DNA from: Thioclava marina
Lineage (GTDB): Bacteria; Pseudomonadota; Alphaproteobacteria; Rhodobacterales; Rhodobacteraceae
Direction: 5' to 3'
NCBI RefSeq assembly: GCF_002020135.1
Contig: NZ_MPZS01000001.1
Coordinates: 1,674,001-1,738,000, forward strand
Length of the DNA stretch: 64,000 nt
The notes below the pieces were generated by a model. That model did no database searches, was not told where the DNA came from, and saw only the letters and a list, made by a program, of their open reading frames with translations. Below are positions 17,925-27,626 of this stretch, one piece after another. A program made the position numbers and the translations under genes. Within the stretch, counting starts at the first letter, position 1, and each line of letters opens with the position of its first letter.

Positions 17925-18212
17925 ATGTCGAAACCGATGACCAAGACCCAATTGGTGGCCGCCCTCGCGGAAGCGATGGACGCCGACAAGAAAACCGCTT
18001 CGGCCGCGCTCGACGCGATCTCCGCGGTCGTGACGAAAGAAGTGGCTGCCGGCGGCGCCGTGACCCTCCCGGGCATCGGCAAAGTGTACTGCAAGTCGCG
18101 CCCCGAGCGCATGGTCCGCAACCCGGCCACCGGCGAGCAGATGCAAAAGCCCGCTGACAAGCAGGTCAAGGTTACCGTGGCAAAAGCGCTCAAGGACAGC
18201 GTGAACGCCTGA
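17925..18212 (+). CDS. HU-family DNA-binding protein
   Basis: A 95-residue histone-like protein: 'MTKTQLVAALAEAMDADKKTASAALDAISAVVTKEVAAGGAVTLPGIGKVYCKSRPERMVRNPATGEQMQKPADKQVKVTVAKALKDSVN'-type layout, with the dimerising helices first and the DNA-intercalating beta arm containing 'RNPATGE' with its conserved proline. The segment 'VYCKSRPER' and the shortened ending distinguish it from canonical HupB, so it may be a second HU. A GAGAGGAACG ribosome site precedes the start, and a strong terminator lies 38 bases past the stop. Confidence 0.92.
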   Translation: MSKPMTKTQLVAALAEAMDADKKTASAALDAISAVVTKEVAAGGAVTLPGIGKVYCKSRPERMVRNPATGEQMQKPADKQVKVTVAKALKDSVNA

Positions 18213-18249
18213 TCCCTTTCCTCGGGCAACTGAGGGACAGAGAGCATCA

Positions 18250-18281
18250 AGGGCGCCCGCGAGCAATCGGGGCGCCCTTTT
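18250..18281 (+). terminator. Rho-independent terminator of the HU gene
   Basis: AGGGCGCCC and GGGCGCCCT arms (18250-18258 and 18269-18278) enclose a ten-base loop and are followed by TTTT on the plus strand. Confidence 0.85.
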
Positions 18282-18297
18282 CAGGTCCGGAGGACGC

Positions 18298-19173
18298 ATG
18301 GATCTGCGCGCAATCGGAATGGGGCTGGCCTTTGCCCTGATGTGGTCGTCGGCCTTCACATCGACCCATATAATCGTCGCTGAAGCGCCCCCGCTCGCGG
18401 CACTGTCGGTGCGCTTCCTGATCTCTGGCGTGATCGGCGTCGCGCTCGCACGCGCCTTGGGCCAGAGCTGGCAGCTCAGCCGGGCGCAGTGGCGTGCGAC
18501 GCTTATCTTCGGGCTGTGCCAGAACGCGCTTTATCTCGGGTTCAACTGGGTCGCGATGACGATGGTCGAGGCTTCGGTGGCGGCGATCATCGCCTCGACC
18601 ATGCCGCTGATCGTGGGCGCGCTTGGCTGGATCGTGTATCGCGACCGGATCCCGCCGCTCGGTATCGCGGGGCTCGTGGCGGGTTTCGCTGGCGTGGGCA
18701 TCATAATGGGGGCACGGCTGCAAGGCGGCGTGGACCCGCTGGGTCTGGGGCTGTGCTTCGCAGGCGCGCTGGCGCTGGCCGTCGCGACCCTGACCGTGCG
18801 CGGCGCGAGCGGCGGCAAAGGGGGCGTGCTGATGATCGTCGGGCTCCAGATGCTTGTGGGCGCCGCCAGCCTTGCTGTCGTCTCGCTCCTCACCGAGCAT
18901 CTGAGCGTAACGGTCACCCCGAAGCTGACCATTGCCTTCATCTACACGGTGATCGTGCCGGGGCTGATGGCGACCTGGGTCTGGTTCCGTCTGGTTGGCC
19001 GCATCGGAGCGATACGCGCGGCAACCTTCCACTTCCTGACGCCGGTCTTCGGCGTGGCGATTGCAGCGTTGGTGCTGGGTGAAAAGCTCGACTGGCACGA
19101 CGCGCTCGGCGTCGCGGTAATCGCGGGCGGCATCCTCGCGGTACAGATCTCGAAACAGGAAGCCCGCCGCTAG
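18298..19173 (+). CDS. EamA-family (DMT superfamily) transporter
   Basis: A 291-residue membrane protein with ten predicted helices in two EamA repeats: the first about 5-135 ('GMGLAFALMWSSAFTSTHIIVAEAPPLAALSVRFLISG'), the second about 150-285 ('HFLTPVFGVAIAALVLGEKLDWHDALGVAVIAGGILAVQ'). Such proteins usually export amino acids, nucleobases or other small metabolites. The GGAGGACGC ribosome site is strong. The stop overlaps that of the convergent DUF4202 gene by four bases. Confidence 0.9.
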   Translation: MDLRAIGMGLAFALMWSSAFTSTHIIVAEAPPLAALSVRFLISGVIGVALARALGQSWQLSRAQWRATLIFGLCQNALYLGFNWVAMTMVEASVAAIIASTMPLIVGALGWIVYRDRIPPLGIAGLVAGFAGVGIIMGARLQGGVDPLGLGLCFAGALALAVATLTVRGASGGKGGVLMIVGLQMLVGAASLAVVSLLTEHLSVTVTPKLTIAFIYTVIVPGLMATWVWFRLVGRIGAIRAATFHFLTPVFGVAIAALVLGEKLDWHDALGVAVIAGGILAVQISKQEARR

Positions 19174-19733
19174 GCGCGGAAGGCTGCGGCGAAAGGCTCC
19201 GGCAGATCGAACTCCGCGAGCGCGCGCGCCCGACCCTCGGCCGACATCTTGCGCGCGGTCTTCTCGACGATCTTCAGAAGCGCCTCGGGCTCCTGACTGG
19301 GGGCGAAGGGCGCGAAATAGTGGCGCAGGAAGGTAAAGCAGATCACGTCTTCCAACGCCTGCACCTCCGCATCGCGCTTGATCCCTTCCTTGCGCAGCAT
19401 CTTCTCGACCTGCGCGACCTCATCCTCGGAATAGCCCGCCTCGGCCATGATCGCTCCCACGCGGGCCGCATGACGCCGCCCCTGTTCGCGCCGCCATTCG
19501 AGATATCCCTGCCGCCCCTCGGGGAAGTCCTTGCGCGGCAGGAGCCAGCGCTCGATATGCTGCCCGCGCGCGGCGATTTGCAGCCCTTCGCTGGCGTCCG
19601 GGAAAAGCCGCTCCAGTTCCGCCGTCATCCGCTCTCCATAGAGCCGCGCCGCGGGAGCGCCGTCCTCAAGTGTCGGGTCCAGATCATTGGCGGCATCGAT
19701 GGCGGCAAGCGCCTTCACAACTCTGTCGGTCAT
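19170..19733 (-). CDS. DUF4202 domain-containing protein
   Basis: A 187-residue all-helical soluble protein. Family blocks seen are 'DLDPTLEDGAPAARLYGERMTAEL', 'AARGQHIERWLLPRKDFPEGRQGYLEWRREQGRRHAARVGAIM', and 'DAEVQALEDVICFTFLRHYFAPF'. The repeated histidine pattern (H-x-x-R-W, R-R-H, and the late E-D-V) suggests an HD-like metal site, but no activity is known for the family. In other genomes it occurs near sulfur or nitrogen metabolism genes; here it stands between a DMT carrier and NnrU. Confidence 0.85.
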   Translation of the reverse strand: MTDRVVKALAAIDAANDLDPTLEDGAPAARLYGERMTAELERLFPDASEGLQIAARGQHIERWLLPRKDFPEGRQGYLEWRREQGRRHAARVGAIMAEAGYSEDEVAQVEKMLRKEGIKRDAEVQALEDVICFTFLRHYFAPFAPSQEPEALLKIVEKTARKMSAEGRARALAEFDLPEPFAAAFRA

Positions 19734-19815
19734 TGAGCATTCCTTCCCGCGCGGGGCTGACTTTTCTCAAGGCGTTGTGCCATGGATCAGGGCAAGCTGC
19801 CACAAGGAGGCGCAT

Positions 19816-20502
19816 ATGACCGGCTGGAGCGAATTCATTCTCGCGGGGATGCTTTTTCTTGCATCACACGCGATACCCTCGATGCCCAAACTCAAGGCAG
19901 CACTGGTGCGCGGCCTGGGCCAGCGCGGTTGGGTGATCGGGTTCAGCCTGCTCTCGACGGCTCTACTGTTCTGGGTGATCTTCGCTGCCGGACGTGCGCC
20001 TTACGTGGAACTATGGCCGCAAGAAACCTGGGCGCGCTGGCTGGTCAATATCGCGATGCCTCTGGCGATCCTGCTCGGCAGTTTCGGGGTCGGCGCGCCC
20101 AATCCTTTTGCCTTCGAGGCCCGAGCATCCGGGTTCGACCCGGTTCATCCCGGTATAGCGGGACTGACGCGCCAACCCCTGCTATGGGCCATCGCGATCT
20201 GGGCTGCGGCGCATCTGGTCGCCAATGGTGATCTCGCGCATCTGATCCTGTTCGGAGCCTTCGCGCTGTTTACGGCAATGGGCCTGCGCGCGCTCGAGGC
20301 GCGCAAGCGTCGGCAGATGGGCGAGACGGAATGGCAACGCCTGAGCGCACGGACCGGGCTGATCCCCGGCGCAGCGCTCGTCGCCGGGCGCTGGCGCCCG
20401 AAGGGTTGGCCCTCTCCGACCCGTCTCATCGTGGCGGTGCTGGTCTGGGTGACGCTCTACCACCTGCACGCGCCAGTGGTCGGGGTCAGTCCGCAACCTT
20501 AA
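19816..20502 (+). CDS. NnrU family membrane protein
   Basis: A 228-residue integral membrane protein with six or so helices: 'FILAGMLFLASHAIPSMPKLKAALVRGLGQRGWVIGFSLLSTALLFWVIFAAG', 'MPLAILLGSFGVGAPNPFAFE', 'GIAGLTRQPLLWAIAIWAAAHLVANGD' and 'ILFGAFALFTAMGLRALEARKRR'. This matches NnrU, first described near nitrite and nitric oxide reductase genes in Rhodobacter, and distantly related to isoprenylcysteine methyltransferase-type folds. The start is fixed by AAGGAGG six bases upstream. Its stop codon is inside the first unit of a triple 10-base repeat. Confidence 0.85.
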   Translation: MTGWSEFILAGMLFLASHAIPSMPKLKAALVRGLGQRGWVIGFSLLSTALLFWVIFAAGRAPYVELWPQETWARWLVNIAMPLAILLGSFGVGAPNPFAFEARASGFDPVHPGIAGLTRQPLLWAIAIWAAAHLVANGDLAHLILFGAFALFTAMGLRALEARKRRQMGETEWQRLSARTGLIPGAALVAGRWRPKGWPSPTRLIVAVLVWVTLYHLHAPVVGVSPQP

Positions 20503-20522
20503 GCAACCTTAAGCAACCTTAA
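20493..20522 (+). repeat. Three tandem copies of GCAACCTTAA carrying both convergent stop codons
   Basis: GCAACCTTAA occurs at 20493, 20503 and 20513 without interruption. The TAA of the plus-strand NnrU gene lies in the first unit (20500-20502), and the TAA of the minus-strand transglycosylase gene lies in the third (20519-20521). Confidence 0.9.
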
Positions 20523-21793
20523 GAGCCGCGCAGAACCTGCAACAGCTCCAGCGTCGCATAGCCATCGGGCGGGAGCCCGCGCGCTTTCTGAAACGCAACG
20601 ATAGCCTTCGTCGTGTTCGCGCCGATCTTGCCGTCGGTTCCATCGGTGTCGAATCCCGCCGCCGTCAGGCGCTCCTGCAACTCGACCTTCTGCGTTTCGC
20701 TCAGCGGCTTTCCGGTCCGCGGCCAGTCCTGCACGAAGGGCCCCTTGCCCTTCAGCCGGTCCGACAGATGCCCGACTCCGATCACGTAGCTGTCGGCCGC
20801 ATTGTAGCGCGAGATGGCGCGGAAATTGCCGAAGATCATGAAGGCCGGACCTTTTGCGCCAGCCGGAACGAGAATCGAGGCCGCGCCGTAATTCGGCACC
20901 GTGCCACCCGCGGCCGAACGCACGCCGAGCTCCGCCCAATCGGAGGGGCTCTTTTGCGTGCCCTTGCCCGTCAAGCCGTAGTTGAACCCGGAGGGCAGGA
21001 TGACCTCGACGCCCCAGGGCTGCCCCTTCGACCAGCCCGAACGTGCGAGGTAAGCCGCCGTGGAGGCCAGCGCATCGGTCGGGTCGTCCGACCAGATGTC
21101 GCGCTTGCCGTCGCCGGTGAAATCGACCGCATAGGCGAGATAGGAGGTAGGGATGAATTGCGTGTGCCCCATGGCCCCGGCCCACGAACCGGTCATGTGC
21201 CGCGCATCCACATCGCCCGACTGGATGATCTTGAGCGCCGCAATAAGCTGCTTGGCGAAGAACTCGCCGCGCCGCCCGTCATAGGCCAGCGTTGCCAGCG
21301 CAGGGATGATCGCGGTCTTGCCGCGATAGGCGCCGTAACGGCTCTCCATGCCCCAGATCGCGACGACGACCTCTTTCTCGACCCCGTATTTCCGCTCGAT
21401 CGCGTTCAGCTGCGGGCCATATTGGCGCAGCATCTGCTGACCGGTCGCGATCCGCTCGGGCGAGACTGCGCTGTCGAGATAGTCCCAGATCGCCTTGGTG
21501 AATTCCGACTGATAGCGGTCGCGCTCGATCACCTTGGGATTGTAGCGCGCATCGGCCATCGCGCGGTTCCAGGTGCTCTCGCTGATACCGTTGGCCATTG
21601 CCCGCGTCTTGAACCCGGCAAGCCAGGCCTCGAAGCGCGCTTCGGTCGCGGGATCGGCGGCGGGGATCGGATCGGCCACGGGCGTAGAGCCTTTCAGCAT
21701 CGGGCGCGGCGAGGATTCGGGAGGGCCCGCACAGGCCGACAGCGCCGAAAACGCCATGAAAGTCAAAGGAATGATCTTGCCCGGAAATGTCAT
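20519..21793 (-). CDS. Lytic murein transglycosylase (MltB family) lipoprotein with peptidoglycan-binding domain
   Basis: Cleaves the glycan strand of peptidoglycan forming 1,6-anhydromuramyl ends. A 424-residue precursor: lipobox 'FSALSAC' with C21, an SLT_2/MltB catalytic domain about 45-345 with catalytic E150 in 'VVAIWGMESRYGAYRG', 'MTGSWAGAMGHTQFIPTSYLAYAVDFTGDGKRDIW' and 'FMIFGNFRAISRYN', and a PG_binding_1 domain about 365-424 ending 'FQKARGLPPDGYATLELLQ'. The ATG at 21793 is chosen because it begins the lipoprotein signal; upstream in-frame starts add charged sequence. Confidence 0.93.
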   Translation of the reverse strand: MTFPGKIIPLTFMAFSALSACAGPPESSPRPMLKGSTPVADPIPAADPATEARFEAWLAGFKTRAMANGISESTWNRAMADARYNPKVIERDRYQSEFTKAIWDYLDSAVSPERIATGQQMLRQYGPQLNAIERKYGVEKEVVVAIWGMESRYGAYRGKTAIIPALATLAYDGRRGEFFAKQLIAALKIIQSGDVDARHMTGSWAGAMGHTQFIPTSYLAYAVDFTGDGKRDIWSDDPTDALASTAAYLARSGWSKGQPWGVEVILPSGFNYGLTGKGTQKSPSDWAELGVRSAAGGTVPNYGAASILVPAGAKGPAFMIFGNFRAISRYNAADSYVIGVGHLSDRLKGKGPFVQDWPRTGKPLSETQKVELQERLTAAGFDTDGTDGKIGANTTKAIVAFQKARGLPPDGYATLELLQVLRGS

Positions 21794-21876
21794 TTGCCTG
21801 CCCGCCTGTTCGCTGTTTGATAACAGTGTATCAACGCCCCGTGAGGTTTCAACGGGGCGTCGTGGCGGCAAGCGGG

Positions 21877-22233
21877 TTATTGCAGCGGCTTTTTGTCGTC
21901 GCCGAAATAGGGCTCCATCTGCGCGATGATCACCGAGTTTTCCTCGAGCGCACGGGCCATCAGCGCCCGCTCCTCGTCGTCGATCTCGTGGCCCTGCTTC
22001 TCGCGCTCCGCGATCGTGCCATAGCCCGTGACATCGAGCGGTGCGAGCTCCGCCTGCTTGAGGATCGCCACGGTCTCACGCACGGCCTCGGCCTCATCGA
22101 CGCCCGAGGCATAGCACAACAGCCCTGCCCCCGAGGCCCCTTTCGGCAGCCCGTCATTGGGCGCGCGGCCGACCTCGACCAGCAGGGTATAGACTTGCTG
22201 GCGCGAGGGTTTCTTCGCGGGCTTCTCTGTCAT
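21877..22233 (-). CDS. Conserved hypothetical protein downstream of dapD-lysE
   Basis: A 118-residue soluble acidic protein not recognised. It has a basic start ('MTEKPAKKPSRQQVYTLLVEVGRAP'), a glycine-rich loop 'GLPKGASGAGLLCYASG' with one cysteine, and a helical middle ('DEAEAVRETVAILKQAELAPLDVTGYGTIAEREKQG'). The start at 22233 has GAGG about nine bases upstream and lies seven bases after the LysE stop, so it is the third gene of a dapD-lysE unit. Codon use resembles its neighbours. Function unknown. Confidence 0.75.
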   Translation of the reverse strand: MTEKPAKKPSRQQVYTLLVEVGRAPNDGLPKGASGAGLLCYASGVDEAEAVRETVAILKQAELAPLDVTGYGTIAEREKQGHEIDDEERALMARALEENSVIIAQMEPYFGDDKKPLQ

Positions 22234-22240
22234 CACAACC

Positions 22241-22872
22241 TCACAGCTTTTCCGTGGCGAGCCGCAGACCGAGCGCGATGAACAGCCCGCCAAGGGCCCG
22301 CTCCATCCACAACGCCGCGCGTCGCGAACGGCGCAGCCGCCCCAGCGCCGCATCCCCCAGCAAGATCGCGACGGGTTCGATCAACGCCGCTGCGGCTATG
22401 ATCAGCACGCCGTGCAACGCCATCTGCGCGGCAACCGATCCTGCTCCCGCCACCACGAATTGCGGCAGGAACGCCATCATGAACACTGCCATCTTCGGAT
22501 TCATGATGTTGACCAGCGCGCCGTCACGGAAGGTCTTGCGCAAAGACACCGAGGGCATGCCCGCGACGTTCAGGCTCGCACCGCCCGAGCGCAGCGCCTG
22601 AATGCCGAGCCAGATCAGATAGCCTGCGCCAACCCATTTCACGATGGCAAAACCGATCTGCGACGAGGCGATCAGCACCGACAACCCGGCCGCCGCCAGC
22701 GCCACATGCACCGACGCGCCCGTCCAGATCCCGAACATCGCGGCGAAGCCCGCGCGCCGCCCGCCCTGCGCAACCTTGCCCAGGATGAAGGCAAGATCCG
22801 GCCCCGGCGACAGGTTCAGCAGAACCGCCGCCGCGCCGAATGCCAGCCAATGAGCGAGCGAATAGTCGAACA

Positions 22873-22873
<1 letters not shown>
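22241..22873 (-). CDS. LysE/RhtB-family translocator
   Basis: A 210-residue inner-membrane exporter with six helices. The signature 'LNLSPGPDLAFILGKVAQGGRRAGFAAMFGIWTGASVHVALAAAGLSVLI' near residue 20 is diagnostic, with 'LVNIMNPKMAVFMMAFLPQFV' in the middle. Family members export amino acids such as lysine, homoserine or threonine. It overlaps the dapD stop, so export could be coupled to lysine or diaminopimelate synthesis; the true substrate is not shown by the sequence. Confidence 0.92.
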
Positions 22874-23700
<827 letters not shown>

Positions 23701-23724
23701 GGGCAGATCCTCTTTCAGGTGGCC

Positions 23725-23753
23725 TTTACAGCGTTCACGCTATAGTTGGTCAA
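23725..23753 (-). promoter_or_regulatory. Candidate dapD promoter
   Basis: On the minus strand TTGACC (23753-23748) and TGTAAA (23730-23725) stand exactly 17 bases apart, 5/6 and 4/6 matches to the sigma70 consensus, 25 bases before the dapD start codon. Confidence 0.6.
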
Positions 23754-23781
23754 AGCCAATCGCGCAATGAGCAGGAGCCCC

Positions 23782-24606
23782 ATGAAGGACGATCCGACGC
23801 ATTCGTTCCGCCACTCGCGTGAAGACGCGCAGACCGCCCGGAACATCCCCGACACGCCCCAGACCCGTGCCCCCGCCTATCGGCTGGCCTACACGGATGT
23901 CGATTTCATGATGCGCGAAGAGTTGCGACCGGTGCGATTGCAGCTCGAACTTCTCAAGCCGCAGATGATCATGGACGAGCGCGGGATCGAGTCGACCATC
24001 GTGATGTTCGGCGGGGCGCGCATCCCCGCGCCCGAGAAGAAAGAGAGCGCCAAGACGCCCTATCTGGCCGAACTGTCGCGCTATTACGAAGAGGCGCGTC
24101 TCTTCGCCAAGACGATGACCGATCGCTCGATGGAAAGCTATGGCCGGGAATTCGTGATCTGCACCGGTGGCGGGCCGGGCGTGATGGAGGCAGGCAATCG
24201 CGGCGCGCATGAGGCAGGCGGCCAGTCGATCGGGCTCAATATCGTGCTGCCGCACGAGCAGGCGCCGAACGAATTCGTCACGCCCGATCTTGCCTTCAAC
24301 TTCCACTATTTCGCGATCCGCAAGATGCATTTCCTGATGCGCGCGAAAGCCGTGACGGTATTCCCCGGCGGCTTCGGTACGCTCGACGAGATGTTCGAGG
24401 CACTCACGCTGATTCAGACGAACAGGATGTCGCGCATCCCCTTCATCCTGTTCGGACGCGACTTCTGGGCCGAGATCATCAATTGGGAGCGGCTCGCCGA
24501 AGCGGGCACGATATCGCCCGAGGATCTCGAGCTGGTCAGTTTTGTCGAGACGGCCGATGAAGCCGTCGCGGTGATCGACGGGTGGGATTATTCGAAATGC
24601 GGGTGA
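23782..24606 (+). CDS. LOG-family (TIGR00730-type) Rossmann protein, cytokinin riboside phosphoribohydrolase-like
   Basis: A 274-residue protein with the LOG motif set: 'STIVMFGGARIP', 'FVICTGGGPGVMEAGNRGAHEAGGQSIGLNIVLP' and the substrate-binding 'VTVFPGGFGTLDEMFEALTLIQTNR'. LOG enzymes release adenine-type bases from N6-modified AMP, and some bacterial ones hydrolyse other nucleotides; this longer form has an N-terminal 70-residue extension. ATG 23782 is preferred for its GCAGGAG site; ATG 23767 is possible. It is divergent from dapD. Confidence 0.88.
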   Translation: MKDDPTHSFRHSREDAQTARNIPDTPQTRAPAYRLAYTDVDFMMREELRPVRLQLELLKPQMIMDERGIESTIVMFGGARIPAPEKKESAKTPYLAELSRYYEEARLFAKTMTDRSMESYGREFVICTGGGPGVMEAGNRGAHEAGGQSIGLNIVLPHEQAPNEFVTPDLAFNFHYFAIRKMHFLMRAKAVTVFPGGFGTLDEMFEALTLIQTNRMSRIPFILFGRDFWAEIINWERLAEAGTISPEDLELVSFVETADEAVAVIDGWDYSKCG

Positions 24607-24616
24607 GCGGGCGGGC

Positions 24617-25327
24617 CTAAGCCTTCGCCTCAGCGCTCACTTCGGGCAGTTGCGCGCGATGTTCGACGCCAGCGCGCGCCGCCGCCACCAATGCCCGGAA
24701 CAGGGCCCGCTGGCGATGTGCATAGGTCAGGTATTCCGGGTGCCACTGCACACCGAGGGCGAAGGGCTCTTCGATCCGCTCGACCGCCTGCACCATGCCG
24801 GACCCGTCACGCGCCGCCACGCGCAGCCCATCGCCCAACCGATCGACAGCTTGCGAATGCAGCGCGTTGACCCGCATCGGCTCCAACCCCGCGAGCGCGC
24901 CAAGCCGCGTGCCGGGCTCGATCCGCACATCCTTTTTCGGCAGGATCGTCGAGTGCTTGCGCGCGCCGTAATGGTTATAGGCATCCTGATGCAGGTTGCC
25001 GCCCAACGCGACGTTGAGCATCTGCGCGCCGCGACAGATTCCCAGCACCGGCTTGCCCTGCGCCATCGCTTCCTCGACAAGGCATCTCTCCAGATCATCA
25101 CGCGCCGGGTCGAGCACCGCGCTCGCGACCAGCTCGCCATCGTAAAGTTCGGGCGAAATGTCATCCCCGCCACCGACGATGATGCCGTCGACATGGCGCA
25201 CCTCGGCCCGACGTCCCGCGACCCAGCGCACCGAACGCCCGCCCGCGAGCCAGACGCCCAACGCAATGAACGGGTAAACCCGCCAACCGGTACGGCGCGA
25301 GGTCGAGATGCCGATCAACGGCCTCAT
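24617..25327 (-). CDS. Class I glutamine amidotransferase-like gamma-glutamyl hydrolase (peptidase C26)
   Basis: A 236-residue hydrolase of the PuuD/gamma-glutamyl-GABA hydrolase type. The catalytic triad is visible: nucleophile C98 in 'VLGICRGAQMLNVALGG', and H196 with E198 in 'GVQWHPEY'. 'VDGIIVGGGDDISPELY' is the usual P-loop-like segment. Its ATG overlaps the stop of the amidoligase gene as ATGA, so the two are translated together; an amide-forming and an amide-cleaving enzyme in one unit suggests a shared gamma-glutamyl or similar amide metabolite. The product is unknown. Confidence 0.88.
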   Translation of the reverse strand: MRPLIGISTSRRTGWRVYPFIALGVWLAGGRSVRWVAGRRAEVRHVDGIIVGGGDDISPELYDGELVASAVLDPARDDLERCLVEEAMAQGKPVLGICRGAQMLNVALGGNLHQDAYNHYGARKHSTILPKKDVRIEPGTRLGALAGLEPMRVNALHSQAVDRLGDGLRVAARDGSGMVQAVERIEEPFALGVQWHPEYLTYAHRQRALFRALVAAARAGVEHRAQLPEVSAEAKA

Positions 25328-26298
25328 GCGCGCGCCGCCTCGAGCAGACCCGTCTCTTTCAGAATGCCATCGCAGGTCTCGACCCATTTGTCGCCGAACG
25401 GGTGGAAACCACCTTTCGCTGCCCGCCATTCGTGGCTCAACCGATCCAGCAATTCGCGATCCGCCGCGATCTTCTCGACCAGCCACCAGCGCCGCCACTC
25501 GCTGTCGAGCGACCAGTTCGGATCGTCGATCCGGCAATCGGGCAGGCGGAAATGGAAAGCCGGTCGTGGCGAGACGGTGCCGCCTTTCCCCTCCTTCGGA
25601 TCAATCAGATCGGGACGCAGTTCGCAAAAGATCGGCAGCATATCGAGCCCATGATTGCGCGACAGTGTATGCTTGCGATAGGTCGCGATTGCGCGTTCCA
25701 GCGTGGCGTCAGGTCCGAGCGTCATCAGATCCGCGATCAGTTTCCGGGGATAGGGCGCGGTAAAGGGCAGCAATTCGCGCGTCATCTCGATTGGCCATGT
25801 AGAGCGCATCCATTCCTCGATCAGCGCAAAAGCCAAGAGGGGGCGCACGATATCTTCGGCCTCGTCGGAGGCGATCTCGATATTGAGGTGAAGGCCAAAA
25901 CCGTAGAGCGGTGAGCGCCCGGTTCCTTCTGCACCTTCGCTGCGCAGCAATTCAATAAAATCAGATAGTTGAAGAAGGCCTTCTCGGGGCAATGGGTCGG
26001 TCACGATCTCGACCGGGATCACCTCGCGCCCGATGCGCAGGCCGAACTCCTTGAGCGCGTTGTCCGCCTCCTTGCGCAGGAAGATATCAAGGTAGATCTG
26101 AAGATCACCGATCTTCGTCCCGCTGACCTTCCAGTCGTTGCCTTCGACCCGCTCGGCCTTTCCGTCAAGCGCATCAGCCGCGATCCGGGCGATGCGTTCT
26201 TCAGTCAGACCGGCAAACTCGATCTCCACGCCGGTGCGACGCGGTTTGCCCTTGGAGTTTTCAGGTTTCGGCAGCGGGGCGATGGCCTCTCGCGTCAT
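25324..26298 (-). CDS. Putative amidoligase family protein
   Basis: A 324-residue soluble protein of the amidoligase family (glutamine-synthetase-like ATP-dependent amide-bond formers). Seen: 'RTGVEIEFAGL' with E25 and E27, the usual first acidic metal-binding strand; 'PLYGFGLHLNIEI' with H137 and N139; 'EMTRELLPFTAPYPRKLIADLM'; and 'MLPIFCELRPDLIDP'. No signal peptide or membrane helix. A GGAGAG site precedes the start. Comparative genomics by others has linked this family to amidotransferase-like hydrolases and to modified peptides or small amides, but no product is established. The downstream C26 hydrolase overlaps it. Confidence 0.8.
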   Translation of the reverse strand: MTREAIAPLPKPENSKGKPRRTGVEIEFAGLTEERIARIAADALDGKAERVEGNDWKVSGTKIGDLQIYLDIFLRKEADNALKEFGLRIGREVIPVEIVTDPLPREGLLQLSDFIELLRSEGAEGTGRSPLYGFGLHLNIEIASDEAEDIVRPLLAFALIEEWMRSTWPIEMTRELLPFTAPYPRKLIADLMTLGPDATLERAIATYRKHTLSRNHGLDMLPIFCELRPDLIDPKEGKGGTVSPRPAFHFRLPDCRIDDPNWSLDSEWRRWWLVEKIAADRELLDRLSHEWRAAKGGFHPFGDKWVETCDGILKETGLLEAARA

Positions 26299-26358
26299 GA
26301 TCTCTCCGGATGCTGTCCCTCGTTGAAGATCAATGCCGAAGCCATCAGGCGAGTTCCC

Positions 26359-27540
26359 TTACAGCCCCGCTTCCGCCTGGATCTCGGCACGGGATTTGCG
26401 CGCACGCTCGGTCGCCGATTTCAGCTGACCGCAGGCGGCCATGATATCCTCGCCGCGCGGCGTACGGATCGGCGACGCATAGCCAGCCTTGTAGATGATG
26501 TCGGCAAAGCTCTCGATGCGCTCCCAGTCGGACCGCTCGTAGGGCGCACCGGGCCATTCGTTGAACGGGATCAGGTTGATCTTCGCCGGAATGCCGCGGA
26601 TCAGCTTCACCAGACGGCGCGCATCCTCGTCGCTGTCGTTCACGCCCTTGAGCATCACGTATTCGAAGGTGATGCGTTCGGAATTGGACAGGCGCGGATA
26701 ATCACGCAGCGCATTCAGAAGCGTCTCGATATTCCACTTCTTGTTGATCGGCACGAGTTTGTCGCGCACCTCGTCGGTCGTCGCGTGGAAGGAAATCGCA
26801 AGAAGGCAGCCGATCTCCTCGGCCGTTTTCGCGATCTCGGGCACCACGCCCGAGGTCGACAGCGTGATCCGGCGGCGCGACAGGCTGAGGCCTTCGCCAT
26901 CCATCACGACCTGCATCGCATCGCGGACATTCTCGAAGTTATACAGCGGCTCGCCCATGCCCATCAGCACGACATTCGACACCAGCCGCGTCTCGTTCTT
27001 CGGCGTGTTCTGCTCGGGCCATTCCTCGAGATCGTCGCGCGCCACCATCACCTGGCCGACGATCTCGCCCGCAGTCAGGTTGCGCACCAGTTTCTGCGTG
27101 CCGGTGTGACAGAAGGAACAGGTCAGCGTGCAGCCGACCTGCGAACTGATGCAGAGCGTGCCGCGATTTTCCTCGGGGATATAGACCGCTTCGACCTCAT
27201 GGCCGCCTGCGATCTTCAGCAGGTATTTGCGTGTGCCGTCCATCGAGACCTGTTTCGAGACGATCTCCGGCACGGTGATCTCGAACCGCTCGACCAGCAT
27301 CGCACGATAGTCTTTCGCAAGGTTCGTCATCTGCGCGAAATCGCGCACGCCCCAATGGTAGATCCATTGCCAGATCTGGCCGACGCGCATCTTCGCCTGC
27401 TTCTCGGGCGTACCCGCCTCAATCAGCACGTCGCGCAGCTGGTCACGGGTGAGACCGACGAGGTTCACCTTGCCGCCTTCGGGCAGCTTGCGCGGGATCG
27501 TGTGCACGTCTTGCGTGATCGGAGCCGAAGGCTTGGTCAT
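26359..27540 (-). CDS. rlmN: Dual-specificity 23S rRNA/tRNA adenine C2-methyltransferase
   Basis: Methylates C2 of A2503 in 23S rRNA and A37 in some tRNAs. The 393-residue radical SAM enzyme has the cluster motif '[11 protein letters not shown]' (C-x3-C-x2-C), '[17 protein letters not shown]', '[15 protein letters not shown]', '[28 protein letters not shown]' and the C-terminal catalytic cysteine in '[12 protein letters not shown]'. ATG 27540 has AAGGA nearby; the frame extends a further 69 bases but without homology. Alphaproteobacterial length is typical. Confidence 0.96.
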   Translation of the reverse strand: MTKPSAPITQDVHTIPRKLPEGGKVNLVGLTRDQLRDVLIEAGTPEKQAKMRVGQIWQWIYHWGVRDFAQMTNLAKDYRAMLVERFEITVPEIVSKQVSMDGTRKYLLKIAGGHEVEAVYIPEENRGTLCISSQVGCTLTCSFCHTGTQKLVRNLTAGEIVGQVMVARDDLEEWPEQNTPKNETRLVSNVVLMGMGEPLYNFENVRDAMQVVMDGEGLSLSRRRITLSTSGVVPEIAKTAEEIGCLLAISFHATTDEVRDKLVPINKKWNIETLLNALRDYPRLSNSERITFEYVMLKGVNDSDEDARRLVKLIRGIPAKINLIPFNEWPGAPYERSDWERIESFADIIYKAGYASPIRTPRGEDIMAACGQLKSATERARKSRAEIQAEAGL

Positions 27541-27626
27541 GGCACGTTTCCTTGAAATGAGGCGCTTCATATAGGGGATTCGGGCCTGCAATAACAGGGG
27601 GCAATGCACGCCTCCTTTTCGAACGC

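Noticed and set aside
19734-19815. FNR/NnrR box before the NnrU gene
   Set aside because: No TTGAT-N4-ATCAA or related dyad is present in the upstream gap.
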